Positions 44,879 through 55,681 of a DNA stretch of 64,000 nt are shown here, piece after piece. Each line of letters starts with the position of its first letter. Within the stretch, counting starts at the first letter, position 1. Under the pieces are notes generated by a model, which saw only the letters and a program-made list of their open reading frames with translations, ran no database searches and was not told the origin of the DNA. This DNA comes from Opitutales bacterium (GTDB taxonomy: Bacteria; Verrucomicrobiota; Verrucomicrobiia; Opitutales; Oceanipulchritudinaceae), in the NCBI GenBank assembly GCA_007133065.1, contig SLNJ01000065.1:1-64000 (forward strand). The letters run 5' to 3'. The position numbers and the translations under genes are program-made.

Positions 44879-47293
44879 TCAAGGCGACGCCGTTTTCTCG
44901 TGTACTGTAACCGATCCGTCGGCCGCGACCCCGTAAATCACCGCTTGGCCGTTGGCTACGGCGTTGCCGAAACCCTCCGGGCCCGGCGCGCCGGGCTCGA
45001 GCTGGACCCAGCCGGTGACGGATCCGAACGCGCCGCGCGCCCCGACGCCGAACCAGCCGGGACTGCGGAGCAAATCGAGCTCGGATGCCTCGTTAGGACC
45101 GGTCACGAGCATGGCCGCCCCGATCCGAACAGCGGCGGTCCGCTGCCGGGTCTCGGCGGTGACGTGCCAGTGGTCGGGCATCTCCTTGTGGTATTGCCCG
45201 GGAATGCCTGCGTTGAACGGGGCATCGAACTGGTCGCTCTGGGTGACGGTCAGCCCGGCGGGCGAAGCGAGCCGGACATCCAGGGTCGCGCCGTCGCGCC
45301 GCGACACGATCTGCTCTCCATCGATCTCCATCTCCTCCAGCGCGTGGAGCATCCACTGCCACGAGACCGGTTCCGGGGCCTCCAGATCGTCCAGGAGAAG
45401 AAACAACCCGGGTCTCAGGAAGAGGATGTGCCGCTCGCATCGCGTGAGTAGACCCATGTATGCCGGAGCCGCGTCACCGCAGAGGTAGGTCCACCCGGGC
45501 GCGTCCTCGAACGCGGCGAGCCGCCCCGACGCGCGGCCGTCCCGGATCACCTGACCCCGGCCGTCCACGAGGATGCAGTTGTTGGCCTTTGTCGAGCGGG
45601 TCCACTCGGCGTGGTGCGGCATGCCGTAGGAGGGACCGTAGTACCCCGACGGGACGGCGAGCGGCCGGCCTCCTTTCATGATTGCGAAGGCATTCTGGTC
45701 GGCGTGGGAGTGTGACACGCTCCCGAACGGGCTGCTCTTAAACACCAGAAATGTATCGTTTTCCCGGTCGGCGAGCTCGCTGTGAAGACCCGCCCATCCC
45801 ACGCCGTTAAAAGCGCGGGATTGGGGAAGGTCAATCGGTCGGCGGCTCGGCGGGTCGTCTTCGAACACCAGGGCATGCCGGCCGCGAGGCGCCTCCCACT
45901 CCGCGACCTGTTTCGCCCACCATCCCGCGTGCGGGTCTTCAAAGCGGTGCGCGTGAAACCACATGAGGTCCCCGTATCCGCGTCCGCCGGCGGTTCCCGG
46001 CCCACCCGATTCCGCCGCATCGCCGAAGGGCCGCATCTCCCCGCGCACCGCCGTGCAATAGAAGAAAAAGTGGCGCACGTTCTTGAAAAACGGCCGCTGC
46101 CACAGATCGAATCCGCACAGCTCGCGCAGCGACTCGAACGCCGGAATATAGAACTGGTTGTACCACAACCCGTAAGCCGGTCCCTCCGCCCAGCCCCCCT
46201 GGAACCCGCCCCAGTGCGGGTAGAATGTGGTGAGCGCCTTGAGCGAGAATTCGAGCCACGCCGGCGCGCCCTCGGCCTCTCCGGCGAGCGCGAGAGCCAT
46301 CTCGGAGAGGTAGGCGATGAGCCGCCCGTTGTGGCTCTCGCCCGGGTACGACAGGTAGTCACCGGCCGCAAGGCGCCGGTAGGTCTGCCACGCGCGCGCT
46401 TCGCACATCGCGCGCACGGACTCGCGCTCGTCCGGGGTCAGCGCGTCGTGCAACCAGTCGTAGGCCACGTGAGCGTTCCGGGAGAAACTCAACCCCGGTT
46501 CGTCTCCCCACCGGGCCCGAACCGACGTCGGATCGTCGTCGCCGGTCGGCCACGTGGCGATCTCGAGCAGGATGCGCTTTGCCGCGGTCGCATACCGCTC
46601 CTCTGCCGAGATCACATAGGCAAGCGCGAGATCGATCAACCGCTCATCCACGTACCGGCGCAAGTAATGGAAGTAGTTTCCATACTCGAGCCGGCAGCGG
46701 CGCTTGTCATTGATTTCCTGGTACGACGGATACTTGGGGATATCGGTATCGAGCGCGGCATCCGCTGCCCGGCGACATAATTCCCACGTGCGCTTGCGGG
46801 TGGTCTGCAGTGTTGCGCGAATTCCGGGGAGGCGTGCGCGTGGATACAGGATGCGGGGGTGTTCACCGGGGACCCGCTCGAGCAGGGTCGCCGGCTCGAC
46901 CCACGGTAGTTCCGGCGCGCCGGCGGGGATCGTGAACCGCTGCACGCCCCGGCGTGCAGCTTCGTTTCCGTCCGCGTCCAGCGCGGCGACGTCCCACTCG
47001 TAGTCGCCCGGCGGGAGTGCCCGGTCGGGAAGATGCACCGGGTTGCGGCCGGTTGTCCGCGCGCACGCTTCAGCACCTCCGGCCTCCCGGATCTCCACCC
47101 GGTAGCCGCCGGCACCCCGCGCCGGCAGCCACGCCAGTCCGGGCGGTGAGATCGCCTCGACCGCGCCGTCCAGGGGACGCGGAAACAGTGTTGTCAGTTC
47201 GGTCCGCCCCTCCGGAAAGGCAATGGCGTTGGACGTGCCGGATCCGGTCTCTGCGGACCTTCCGGTGTTTTCATTCTTGGGCCATCCAGCCAT
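44879..47293 (-). CDS. Heparinase II/III-family-like polysaccharide lyase
   Basis: 804 aa from ATG 47293 (MAGWPKNENTG); the frame is open up to 47422, inside the MITE-like element, so a longer start is possible. An N-terminal beta domain (YRVEIREAGG, YEWDVAALDADG) is followed by an (alpha/alpha)-toroid (RILYPRARLPGIRATLQTTRKRTWELCRRAADA, LSFSRNAHVAYDWLHDAL, YPGESHNGRLIAYLSEMALALAGE) and the beta-sandwich with VSHSHADQNAFAIMKGGRPLAVPSGYYG, where the conserved His/Tyr residues of heparinase II/III lyases occur. No signal peptide is evident. It probably cleaves an acidic glycan by beta-elimination. Confidence 0.85.
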   Translation of the reverse strand: MAGWPKNENTGRSAETGSGTSNAIAFPEGRTELTTLFPRPLDGAVEAISPPGLAWLPARGAGGYRVEIREAGGAEACARTTGRNPVHLPDRALPPGDYEWDVAALDADGNEAARRGVQRFTIPAGAPELPWVEPATLLERVPGEHPRILYPRARLPGIRATLQTTRKRTWELCRRAADAALDTDIPKYPSYQEINDKRRCRLEYGNYFHYLRRYVDERLIDLALAYVISAEERYATAAKRILLEIATWPTGDDDPTSVRARWGDEPGLSFSRNAHVAYDWLHDALTPDERESVRAMCEARAWQTYRRLAAGDYLSYPGESHNGRLIAYLSEMALALAGEAEGAPAWLEFSLKALTTFYPHWGGFQGGWAEGPAYGLWYNQFYIPAFESLRELCGFDLWQRPFFKNVRHFFFYCTAVRGEMRPFGDAAESGGPGTAGGRGYGDLMWFHAHRFEDPHAGWWAKQVAEWEAPRGRHALVFEDDPPSRRPIDLPQSRAFNGVGWAGLHSELADRENDTFLVFKSSPFGSVSHSHADQNAFAIMKGGRPLAVPSGYYGPSYGMPHHAEWTRSTKANNCILVDGRGQVIRDGRASGRLAAFEDAPGWTYLCGDAAPAYMGLLTRCERHILFLRPGLFLLLDDLEAPEPVSWQWMLHALEEMEIDGEQIVSRRDGATLDVRLASPAGLTVTQSDQFDAPFNAGIPGQYHKEMPDHWHVTAETRQRTAAVRIGAAMLVTGPNEASELDLLRSPGWFGVGARGAFGSVTGWVQLEPGAPGPEGFGNAVANGQAVIYGVAADGSVTVHEKTASP

Positions 47294-47376
47294 GTCGACA
47301 GGGGTAGAGGCGCGGCCGATCGATGACAAGGCCCATTCGGTTCGGGGCGGCGGCCGCGCCGGGTTTTCCCCGATTT

Positions 47377-47549
47377 CCAGGGCCATTTTACCTGGGGGCG
47401 ATCGTTGGAGCAAGTTCCGCACCTGTCATGAGCCTGCCGAATTGATTTATGCGGCCCCCACTTGAGCTCCAAAACCGCCTGAAGGCGGCACTCCAACAGG
47501 CCGCCAACAGGGCACTTGCGCCACAAGCCCCCAGATAAAATGGCCCTGG
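47377..47549. mobile_element. MITE-like element (173 bp) with 22-bp terminal inverted repeats and 8-bp target duplication
   Basis: Terminal inverted repeats at 47377-47398 and 47528-47549 (outer ends CCAGGGCCATTTTA) differ at one position of 22. Exact direct repeats CCCGATTT flank it at 47369-47376 and 47550-47557, the footprint of a transposition event. Inside is a small hairpin (CCGCCT-TC-AGGCGG) and no transposase. A related, decayed copy lies at 13676-13885. The 334-bp gap between the heparinase-like gene and tRNA-Pro contains nothing else I can support. The encoding transposase is not in the window. Confidence 0.88.
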
Positions 47550-47627
47550 CCCGATTTTGTGACGATTCCGATTGAGGTTGACGATCGAACAGGGATTCGT
47601 CATCCCGGTTAACTTTGCGCCGTATTT

Positions 47628-47705
<78 letters not shown>

Positions 47706-47786
47706 CTTTCGGCGCTCCGGCGACGCTGCCGCGCCTGTTTGATTCGGCTCGTCCCCCGCGCCAATCCTTGATCCCGCTCGATAACG

Positions 47787-49142
47787 ATGCTCGAAACCCT
47801 TACTGACAAACTCGGCGGCGCCCTGCGCAATCTGCGCGGAGTCGGTCGCCTGACCGATGAGAACATGGCCGAGGCGCTACGCGAGGTGCGCAGCGCTCTT
47901 CTGTCTGCGGATGTACACTTCCGGGTTGCCCGGGACTTTGTCAACAACGTGAAGGAGCAGTGTGTCGGCCAGGAGGTTGTGAAATCAGTTTCCCCGGGCC
48001 AGATGGTCGTGAAGATCATCCACGACGAGCTGGTACAGCTTCTCGGCGAGGGCGGGGGCGCCCTGATCGAGAAAAAACCGTTGCGCGTGCTGATGGTCGG
48101 TCTCCACGGTTCCGGCAAGACGACCTCCTCGGTAAAACTCGCCCGCCTACTCCGCAAGAACGGCTACCAGCCGGCTCTCGTCGCATGCGATGTTTACCGC
48201 CCGGCCGCGATTGACCAGTTGGAGCGCCTCGCGCAGGACGAGGGCCTCCCCGTCCACACCGACCGCAAGTCCAAGGACGTGCCGCGCATCGGCGCCGACG
48301 GCACGCGCTTCGCTAAAGAACGGAACGCCAACGCCGTCATCTACGACACCGCCGGGCGCCTGCAGATCGACGGCGACCTCATCGAGGAATTACGCGAGCT
48401 GCGCAAGCGTGTTCAGCCCGACGAAGTCCTCCTCGTCGCCGACAGCGCCCTCGGACAGGAGGCCGTCAACGTCGCCCGGACCTTTCACGAATCCGTGCAG
48501 CTCACCGGCATCGTTCTGACTAAACTGGACGGGGACGCCCGCGGCGGGGCCGCGCTCTCAATGAAATCGATCACCGGCGTGCCGATCAAGTTTATCGGGA
48601 CCGGCGAAAAACCGGCCGACTTCGAGCTCTTCCACCCGGACCGGATGGCCTCCCGGATTCTCGGCATGGGCGACGTCGTCTCCCTCGTCGAAAAGGCCCA
48701 GGAGAACATTGACGAGAAGGAAGCCGAGAAGATGGCCGCCAAGATGCGCAAGGCGGAGTTCGACCTCGAGGACTTTCTCAAGCAGCTCCAGCAGATGAAG
48801 AAACTCGGCCCCCTGAGCAGCATCATGGACATGATGCCCGGCGGCGCCGGCATGAAGGTGGGGGACAAGGAGGAAAACCAGCTCAAGCGGACCGAGGCGA
48901 TCATTCAATCCATGACCCCGCGCGAGCGCGCCAACCCACAGATCATCAACGGCAGCCGGCGCCTGCGCGTCGCCAACGGTTCCGGCTCTCAGGTGCGCGA
49001 CGTCAACACCGTCCTCAAGCAGTTCGGCCAGATGCGAAAAATGATGAAGATGATGAAGGGGAAAAAGGGGAAGCGCATGATGCAACAGATGGCCGCCCAG
49101 GGAGGCGGAGGGGGCGGCCGGGGCATGCTCCCGGGAGTCTGA
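47787..49142 (+). CDS. ffh: Signal recognition particle protein Ffh
   Basis: 451 aa. The N domain (residues 1-90, [22 protein letters not shown]), the G domain with P-loop [18 protein letters not shown] (105-), [37 protein letters not shown] and the closing loop [26 protein letters not shown], and the methionine-rich M domain (about 300-451, [26 protein letters not shown]) with the 4.5S RNA site. The conserved Gln of GLQGSGK is His107 here. It brings nascent membrane proteins to FtsY. It ends 1 bp from the convergent priA stop. Confidence 0.95.
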   Translation: MLETLTDKLGGALRNLRGVGRLTDENMAEALREVRSALLSADVHFRVARDFVNNVKEQCVGQEVVKSVSPGQMVVKIIHDELVQLLGEGGGALIEKKPLRVLMVGLHGSGKTTSSVKLARLLRKNGYQPALVACDVYRPAAIDQLERLAQDEGLPVHTDRKSKDVPRIGADGTRFAKERNANAVIYDTAGRLQIDGDLIEELRELRKRVQPDEVLLVADSALGQEAVNVARTFHESVQLTGIVLTKLDGDARGGAALSMKSITGVPIKFIGTGEKPADFELFHPDRMASRILGMGDVVSLVEKAQENIDEKEAEKMAAKMRKAEFDLEDFLKQLQQMKKLGPLSSIMDMMPGGAGMKVGDKEENQLKRTEAIIQSMTPRERANPQIINGSRRLRVANGSGSQVRDVNTVLKQFGQMRKMMKMMKGKKGKRMMQQMAAQGGGGGGRGMLPGV

Positions 49143-49143
49143 G

Positions 49144-51402
49144 CTAGATCAGATTGACCGGATCGACGTCGATGACGTCGTGAAGGTCTTTTTCTTTGGG
49201 GAACGATCGGCGCAGGTCGGCGAGCTGGTCGATGAACGGGGTGATCGAGGGGGTGAAGTACCAGAGCTGGAATCGGTAGTGATCCTTGATCTTCTCGATG
49301 GGAGCGGGAGCGGGACCGCGGATCTCGACCGATTTCGGGATCTCCTTCTCGAGCAGGCGTGCCCATTGTTCGGCAAAAAACTGCACCTTTTCGGGATTCT
49401 TTCCGCGAAAGATATGATGGATCAGGTGGCGGAAAGGCGGGTAGCGGTATTCGCGTCGTTGCTCCATTTCACCGTCGATGAACCCTTCAAAATCCTGTTT
49501 TCGCGCGTGCTGAATCGGGGCGGCATGCGGCATGAAGGTCTGCACCACCACCTCCCCCGCCCGGTCGCCCCGCCCGGCCCGTCCGGCGACCTGCACGAGC
49601 AGCTGAAAGGTGCGCTCCAGCGCCCGGAAGTCGGGGAGGTGCAACGAGAGGTCGGCATCGACCAGCCCGACGAGGGTCACGTTCGGAAAGTCGAGTCCCT
49701 TGGCAATCATCTGGGTGCCCACGAGGATATCGATCAGCCCCTTGCGGAAATCGGCGAGGATCGAGCGGAAGAGGTTCTTCTTCTGCATGGCGTCAGCATC
49801 GATTCGGACGATCCGCGCTTTCGGGAAGATCCGCTGGGCGACGTCTTCGATGCGCTGAGTCCCGGAACCACGCCATCGGATCTTCGGAGATCGGCACTTC
49901 GGGCAACGCTGCGGCGCGACCTGGTCGAATCCGCAGAGGTGGCAGCGGAGAATATTATCCGCGCGGTGAAACGTCAGCGTGATGCTGCAGTGGTCGCAGA
50001 CCGCCACGTGTCCGCAATCGGGACACAACATGCTTGTGTTGTAGCCCCGCCGGTTGAGGAACAGAATGCTCTGTTCGCGCCGTTCGAGGCGCTCGCCGAT
50101 CTTATCAAGCAGCAGCCGCGAGAAAACGACGTGACCCTTCTGCGAGAGGACCTCCCGCTTCATGTCGACCACGTGCATCAGCGGAAGGGCTCGGTCGTCC
50201 ACGCGGCAGCGCAAGCGCAGGAGCCGGTACTTGTCGCGCTCGACGTTGTAAAGGCTCTCCATCGACGGAGTCGCCGACCCCAGGACGCAGGTGCACCGGC
50301 AAAGCGTCGCGCGATAGACCGCAACATCCCTTCCGTGGTAGCGGGGCGTCTCCTCCTGCTTGTACGCCGGCTCGTGCTCCTCGTCCACCACAATCAGACG
50401 CAGGTTGCGGATCGGCGCGAAAATTGCCGAACGCGCGCCGACCACCACCCGCGCCTCGCCCGTTGCGAGCGCGTGCCAGGCGTCGTAGCGCTCGCCCTCG
50501 GACAAGTGACTGTGCCACACGACGGCCCGCACGCCGCTCTGCTGTTCCAGACGCGCCCGCATCCGCCCGATCGTCTGCGGCGTCAAGGCGACCTCCGGTA
50601 CCAGGAAGATCGCGCCCCCGCCCACCGCGAGCGCCTGCTGCAATGCCGCAAGATAGACCTCGGTCTTCCCCGAACCCGTGACCCCGTGCAGGAGATAGGC
50701 GTCGTATCCGCCGGCCTCCACCCGCTTCACGATCGCGTCCGCCGCCTCCTGCTGTTCCGCGTTCAGGGTGAGGTCCATGGCCGTGACGTGCTCGGCGCCG
50801 GCGAGCTCGTCTGAGTAGGCTTCGCGGGGGTGATCGACGGTCTCCTCGACGATCAGGCCTTTCTCGACCAGTGCCCGGCAGCTGGCTGCGGCGATGCCCA
50901 TACGTTTGAGGACCGTCGCCTTGGGCACCGCGCGCCGCCCTGGTTGCGAGCGCAGAAACGCGAGCAATTCCGCCTGCCGGGGCGCTCTGCGCCGCAGCTC
51001 CTCAACCGAGTCTCCTTCTGAGTCCGGCGCCGCACGAAAGAAACTTCGACGCCGCGGTTGCATCCCTTTGCGCACCGGCGCCGGAATCATCAGTTCGAAC
51101 ACCGCCGCCAGATCCGCGGCATAGTAGCGCGCCATCCATTCGGCCATCGTGATGAGCTCCGGAGTCAGCACCGGAAACGGCTGTTCGACCGACGCGAGGT
51201 ACTTCAGGCGTGAAACGGGGAAGTCCCCGCTCGCTTCCAGGCGCGTCACGATCCCCATCTCCTGGCGATTCCGGACAGGGATGCGGACCAGGCTGCCGAC
51301 CTCGAGCTGCGTCTGCAGCGTTGCCGGCACGCGATAGTCGAGGTCGCGATTAAGCCCGGTGAGTGGCCGGACGGAGAGGGTTTCAACAGGTTGCAGCAGC
51401 AT
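49144..51402 (-). CDS. priA: Primosomal protein N' (PriA helicase)
   Basis: 752 aa. The N-terminal 3'-DNA-binding domain (residues 1-110), helicase with Walker [20 protein letters not shown] box [30 protein letters not shown], and the zinc-binding insertion [13 protein letters not shown]...CHLCG...CPKC (eight cysteines), followed by [52 protein letters not shown]. It reloads the replisome at stalled forks. The last coding base is 2 bp from ffh's stop (convergent), and its start is divergent from the Fur-family gene, 91 bp apart. Confidence 0.96.
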   Translation of the reverse strand: MLLQPVETLSVRPLTGLNRDLDYRVPATLQTQLEVGSLVRIPVRNRQEMGIVTRLEASGDFPVSRLKYLASVEQPFPVLTPELITMAEWMARYYAADLAAVFELMIPAPVRKGMQPRRRSFFRAAPDSEGDSVEELRRRAPRQAELLAFLRSQPGRRAVPKATVLKRMGIAAASCRALVEKGLIVEETVDHPREAYSDELAGAEHVTAMDLTLNAEQQEAADAIVKRVEAGGYDAYLLHGVTGSGKTEVYLAALQQALAVGGGAIFLVPEVALTPQTIGRMRARLEQQSGVRAVVWHSHLSEGERYDAWHALATGEARVVVGARSAIFAPIRNLRLIVVDEEHEPAYKQEETPRYHGRDVAVYRATLCRCTCVLGSATPSMESLYNVERDKYRLLRLRCRVDDRALPLMHVVDMKREVLSQKGHVVFSRLLLDKIGERLERREQSILFLNRRGYNTSMLCPDCGHVAVCDHCSITLTFHRADNILRCHLCGFDQVAPQRCPKCRSPKIRWRGSGTQRIEDVAQRIFPKARIVRIDADAMQKKNLFRSILADFRKGLIDILVGTQMIAKGLDFPNVTLVGLVDADLSLHLPDFRALERTFQLLVQVAGRAGRGDRAGEVVVQTFMPHAAPIQHARKQDFEGFIDGEMEQRREYRYPPFRHLIHHIFRGKNPEKVQFFAEQWARLLEKEIPKSVEIRGPAPAPIEKIKDHYRFQLWYFTPSITPFIDQLADLRRSFPKEKDLHDVIDVDPVNLI

Positions 51403-51493
51403 CGTGGTTCCCTGGATCCTTCACCGAATACCCGGGAACGCCAAGCCGAATCCCGGTCGGATATTTCTTGCAAGATGGCACAATCGTATTGTG

Positions 51494-52012
51494 ATGGGTG
51501 TCTCAATTGGAAAACCACGCGTGACGATCACAGACACAGAAAACCGCGAGAAATCGAAGGAGACCTTTCGCGACTACCTCAACCGGGAAGGACTTCGAGT
51601 AACCAATCAGCGCCTTGCGATATTCGACGCGGCGTTCAGGCACCCGGAGCATTTCACCGCAGAGGAGCTTCTGGACCAGGCTCGTGCGATCGACCATTCG
51701 GTTTCGCGCGCAACCGTCTACCGCACCCTTCCAATCCTGACCGAGAGCGGGCTTGTCAAGGAGATCGACATCGGCCGCGACTACAAGTTCTACCTCGCGA
51801 GCAAAGGAGACAAGACCGAGCAGGCACAGGTGCTCTGCCTCGATTGCGACCATATTTTCGAAATCGACGCTCCGTTCATGGAATGGTACGCGGGCAGCGT
51901 ATCGCAGAAAGTCGGACTGGAACCGGAAGCCATCCGGCTGCAGGTTCACTCGCGATGCACGCGATTGCGCCGGAACCATCAATGTGAGCACTACAGCGCG
52001 CGCCAGGGCTGA
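51494..52012 (+). CDS. Fur-family metal-responsive regulator
   Basis: 172 aa from ATG 51494 (a GTG lies one codon earlier). The winged helix is clear: [67 protein letters not shown]. The first cysteine pair is present ([12 protein letters not shown]), but the second CxxC of the structural zinc site is irregular: [13 protein letters not shown]. It could be Fur, PerR or Zur; ligand identity cannot be decided here. The gene is divergent from priA and may share a control region. Targets may include the TonB receptor at 11287 by homology of context only. Confidence 0.85.
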   Translation: MGVSIGKPRVTITDTENREKSKETFRDYLNREGLRVTNQRLAIFDAAFRHPEHFTAEELLDQARAIDHSVSRATVYRTLPILTESGLVKEIDIGRDYKFYLASKGDKTEQAQVLCLDCDHIFEIDAPFMEWYAGSVSQKVGLEPEAIRLQVHSRCTRLRRNHQCEHYSARQG

Positions 52013-52028
52013 ACCCGCGAACGGGATC

Positions 52029-52394
52029 ATGGGACGCAAATACGATTTCGAGATCGCGTTCTACGAGGACGTGTACCGGCGCAACCGCAACGACGGCGCC
52101 GTAATCGAGGCGCTTGCCGGCCTCTACACCAAAGCCGGTCGCATCGACGAAGGCCTGCGCCTCGACCGTCGGCATGTCCGCCTCGAACCGGGCAATCCGA
52201 CCGCCCACTACAACCTTGCCTGTTCGCTCGCCCTGAAGGACCGCCACAGCGATGCGCTCCGCTCTCTGCGCTCCGCTCTCGAACTTGGATTTTCCGATGC
52301 CGGATGGATCCTTAAGGACCCGGACCTGCAGGAACTCCGCCGGCACCCGAGTTTCCGAAAACTGCTGCGTGAGTTTGCAATCCGAAGCAAGTGA
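52029..52394 (+). CDS. Small TPR-repeat protein
   Basis: 121 aa. Two tetratricopeptide-like repeats: NDGAVIEALAGLYTKAGRIDEGLRLDRRHVRLEP and NPTAHYNLACSLALKDRHSDALRSLRSALELGF, then a capping helix WILKDPDLQELRRHPSFRKLLREF. No signal or membrane segment. It is only 16 bp downstream of the Fur-family gene and 32 bp before nadA, so the three may share a transcript. The repeat scaffold implies a protein partner that is not identified here. Confidence 0.8.
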   Translation: MGRKYDFEIAFYEDVYRRNRNDGAVIEALAGLYTKAGRIDEGLRLDRRHVRLEPGNPTAHYNLACSLALKDRHSDALRSLRSALELGFSDAGWILKDPDLQELRRHPSFRKLLREFAIRSK

Positions 52395-52426
52395 GGAACT
52401 TTTTCCATAGACTAAAAACGATTCAC

Positions 52427-53428
<1,002 letters not shown>

Positions 53429-53699
53429 GGGCGCGACATGGCGATCCTTCCGGCCCTGCTGGGTCACCGCCGTGAGTCGGAAATCCGGGGATACTCCTCA
53501 CCTGAAAATACGGGGAAGTTCAGACAATACTCGGAGCGGAGCGGCTTGACGTGCATAGACGGATACTCCAGACTCAGACATTTGGAAGTGTGCCGTGTCG
53601 TTGGAATCACGAAGGGAATTGATGTCGCAGTAATCTCGCGATACTGCTTTCCTGTGTGTGTGTGAGCGCGACAAGGGCGTTACCGAGAAGACATTGCTT

Positions 53700-54593
53700 A
53701 TGGCGCGCCGCATCAGTTTCATCAACTACAAGGGAGGAGTCGGAAAGACCTCCTGCATCGTCAATGTGGCCGCCGTACTCGCCGCCCGAGGGAAGCGTGT
53801 GCTGCTCGTCGATCTCGACGCCCAGTCGAATTCCAGCATCTGGCTCATGCGCCTCGAGCGTTGGAACCGCCTGCACAGCACGGGCAAGGGCTCACTCTAC
53901 AGCATATTCGATCCCGGGACCGACCGCATCCGCGACATCGTTCAACACGATGTCGTGCACGACAAGGCGGGCAAGCCGCTCCTCCCTGGGCTCGACCTGC
54001 TTCCCACGACATTCAACCTGATCGACGTCGAGCACGAATACAAGGAACCGCCGGGCCGGCCGCCGTACGTGACCTTTCAGGAGCAACTGGCGGAGATCGA
54101 ACCGGATTACGACTTCATTCTGTTCGACTGCCCGCCCAACGTGATGCGCGCGTCACAGTGCGGCCTGTTTTGCACGAACGAGGTCTATGTTCCGTCCAAC
54201 CCCGACGCTCTGAGCCTGATCGGGCTCACGCTGTTGGTCAACAAGCTGCTGCAATTCAACGACCGGTCCGCGAGTTTCCGCGCACGAGGGATGGGGAATC
54301 CCGCCAGGATCGAAGGGGTGATCTTTAACGGCATCAAAGCCAATGTCGACATCCAGGTTCCGAAGATGCGGCTGCAATTCACCCTGAACCAGCTTCGCAA
54401 TCAGAAGAAAGTCGGCGCCAATGCTCGCATTTTCCCGGCGGAAGTCCGGGATGCGGTCATCGTGCGGCGGGCCGTCACGCTCGGACTGCCCGTCAACCTC
54501 GTCGGCCAGGCGCAGGAAGAAAGCGACGGCGTGCTCAACGACTACAAAGCCGTCGTCGGACAACTGGTCCGCCACGGGGAGGAACTGCAATGA
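53700..54593 (+). CDS. ParA/Soj-like P-loop ATPase
   Basis: 297 aa from ATG 53700. The deviant Walker A YKGGVGKT (10-17) with the signature Lys11, followed by LLVDLDAQSNSSIWL (A'-box and Walker B-like), and DFILFDCPPNVMRASQCGLFCTNEVYVPSNPDALSLIG. Residues 105-130 and the C-terminus (ARGMGNPARIEGVIFNGIKANVDIQVPKMRLQF) match chromosomal ParA/MinD cousins rather than plasmid forms. There is no ParB gene or parS-like repeat next to it. Two uncharacterised genes follow in the same direction (gaps 55 and 82 bp), so it likely positions a protein or complex. Confidence 0.85.
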   Translation: MARRISFINYKGGVGKTSCIVNVAAVLAARGKRVLLVDLDAQSNSSIWLMRLERWNRLHSTGKGSLYSIFDPGTDRIRDIVQHDVVHDKAGKPLLPGLDLLPTTFNLIDVEHEYKEPPGRPPYVTFQEQLAEIEPDYDFILFDCPPNVMRASQCGLFCTNEVYVPSNPDALSLIGLTLLVNKLLQFNDRSASFRARGMGNPARIEGVIFNGIKANVDIQVPKMRLQFTLNQLRNQKKVGANARIFPAEVRDAVIVRRAVTLGLPVNLVGQAQEESDGVLNDYKAVVGQLVRHGEELQ

Positions 54594-54648
54594 AGCGGCC
54601 GGCTCCGCCGCGTCATAATGAAACCGCGACAAAGAAGGTCGAAATACC

Positions 54649-55599
54649 ATGAATGAAGCCTCCGACACCGTATCTCCACAGGAGTGGGAACAGCTGCGCA
54701 CAAAGTTCAGCTCATCCATGATGGTGAACGTCCCACTGTCCGCTCTCGCTGAAAACCTCGGCGTTGACTGGCCGATTGCAGGCGAGTCCGAAACGCCCGA
54801 AAAGTATCTCGGCTGCTCGTTCGAAGCGTTGCAGCAACTTCCGGAGATGCGCGAGGATCCCGCCAGGATCGCTCTGCTCATGAGCATCCTCAACGAAACG
54901 CTCAATTTTGACGATCCGTTCGGGGAGATGGTCGAGCAGGCCGAATCTGAATCGAGCGCGGGCGACGACCTTCTCAAAGCGCTTCAGCGGTTCGAGATTC
55001 CCGAGGATTACCCGCTCCGCCTGACCAATTTGTCCGCCGAAACACAGGAGTTCTGCCGTCAGGAGGGAATTGAGACGATCGGCGCCTTCGTCCGGTTCTG
55101 CCAGAACATGGCCCGGAACATCGTCGTCGGGGGAGATTTCCGGACGTTTCTCAACAGCCTCGCCCAACAGGATGAAGCCGGTGTGTCGCGCGTGCTGCCG
55201 CTGCGGCCGGGCCGACCCGGCTTGCACTTCCCCGAAGCGGTCAGCCTCTGCGTTCGGAACCTGGACGCCGCCGAGCGCACGGCCCTCTACCGGCACTACG
55301 GGGGCAAGCCGGACCCGGACCAATCCTCCGGGCCCCGCATGAGCCAGGAAGCCGTTCAGCGCCTTGAAGCGCGCCTGCTGAAACGCGTGCAGGAGCTCGG
55401 CGCCTGGTTTTCCGAGGCATCTTCGGAAATCGCCGACAAACACGCACAAGGTCAACCTCTGGAACGGCTGTTTGTGCACCTGGACGACCCGCAGCTCGAG
55501 CGGATCGCCGCGAACCTGCTCAAAGCGGGTCTGCCCGGGAGCGGATCCGGCAAGAAAGGCCGGGGGGGATGGTTCCGGCGGCTCTTCCGTGGCTCCTGA
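54649..55599 (+). CDS. Uncharacterised protein with an RpoA-CTD/HhH-like segment; partner of the ParA-type ATPase
   Basis: 316 aa, not recognised. Residues about 122-160 (YPLRLTNLSAETQEFCRQEGIETIGAFVRFCQNM) have the loop-helix pattern of helix-hairpin-helix/RNA-polymerase alpha C-terminal domains. N-terminal 120 residues are acidic and helical (FEALQQLPEMREDPARIALLMSILNETL). About 250-300 is a helical segment (QRLEARLLKRVQELGAWFSEASSEIADKH), and the end is basic (KKGRGGWFRRLFRGS), an amphipathic tail that may bind membrane or DNA. It follows the ParA-type gene and precedes a coiled-coil gene; probably the cargo or adaptor of the ATPase. Confidence 0.6.
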   Translation: MNEASDTVSPQEWEQLRTKFSSSMMVNVPLSALAENLGVDWPIAGESETPEKYLGCSFEALQQLPEMREDPARIALLMSILNETLNFDDPFGEMVEQAESESSAGDDLLKALQRFEIPEDYPLRLTNLSAETQEFCRQEGIETIGAFVRFCQNMARNIVVGGDFRTFLNSLAQQDEAGVSRVLPLRPGRPGLHFPEAVSLCVRNLDAAERTALYRHYGGKPDPDQSSGPRMSQEAVQRLEARLLKRVQELGAWFSEASSEIADKHAQGQPLERLFVHLDDPQLERIAANLLKAGLPGSGSGKKGRGGWFRRLFRGS

Positions 55600-55681
55600 G
55601 CGTTCCGCGGCACGGCCTGGCAATAAGATGCGGGATTTTGAAGTGACTTCGATCCTGTGTTGCGTATAACCGGGGATCGCC

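Noticed and set aside
49180-50814. Open frame of 544 codons on the plus strand
   Set aside because: Antisense to priA; priA has a complete helicase and zinc motif.
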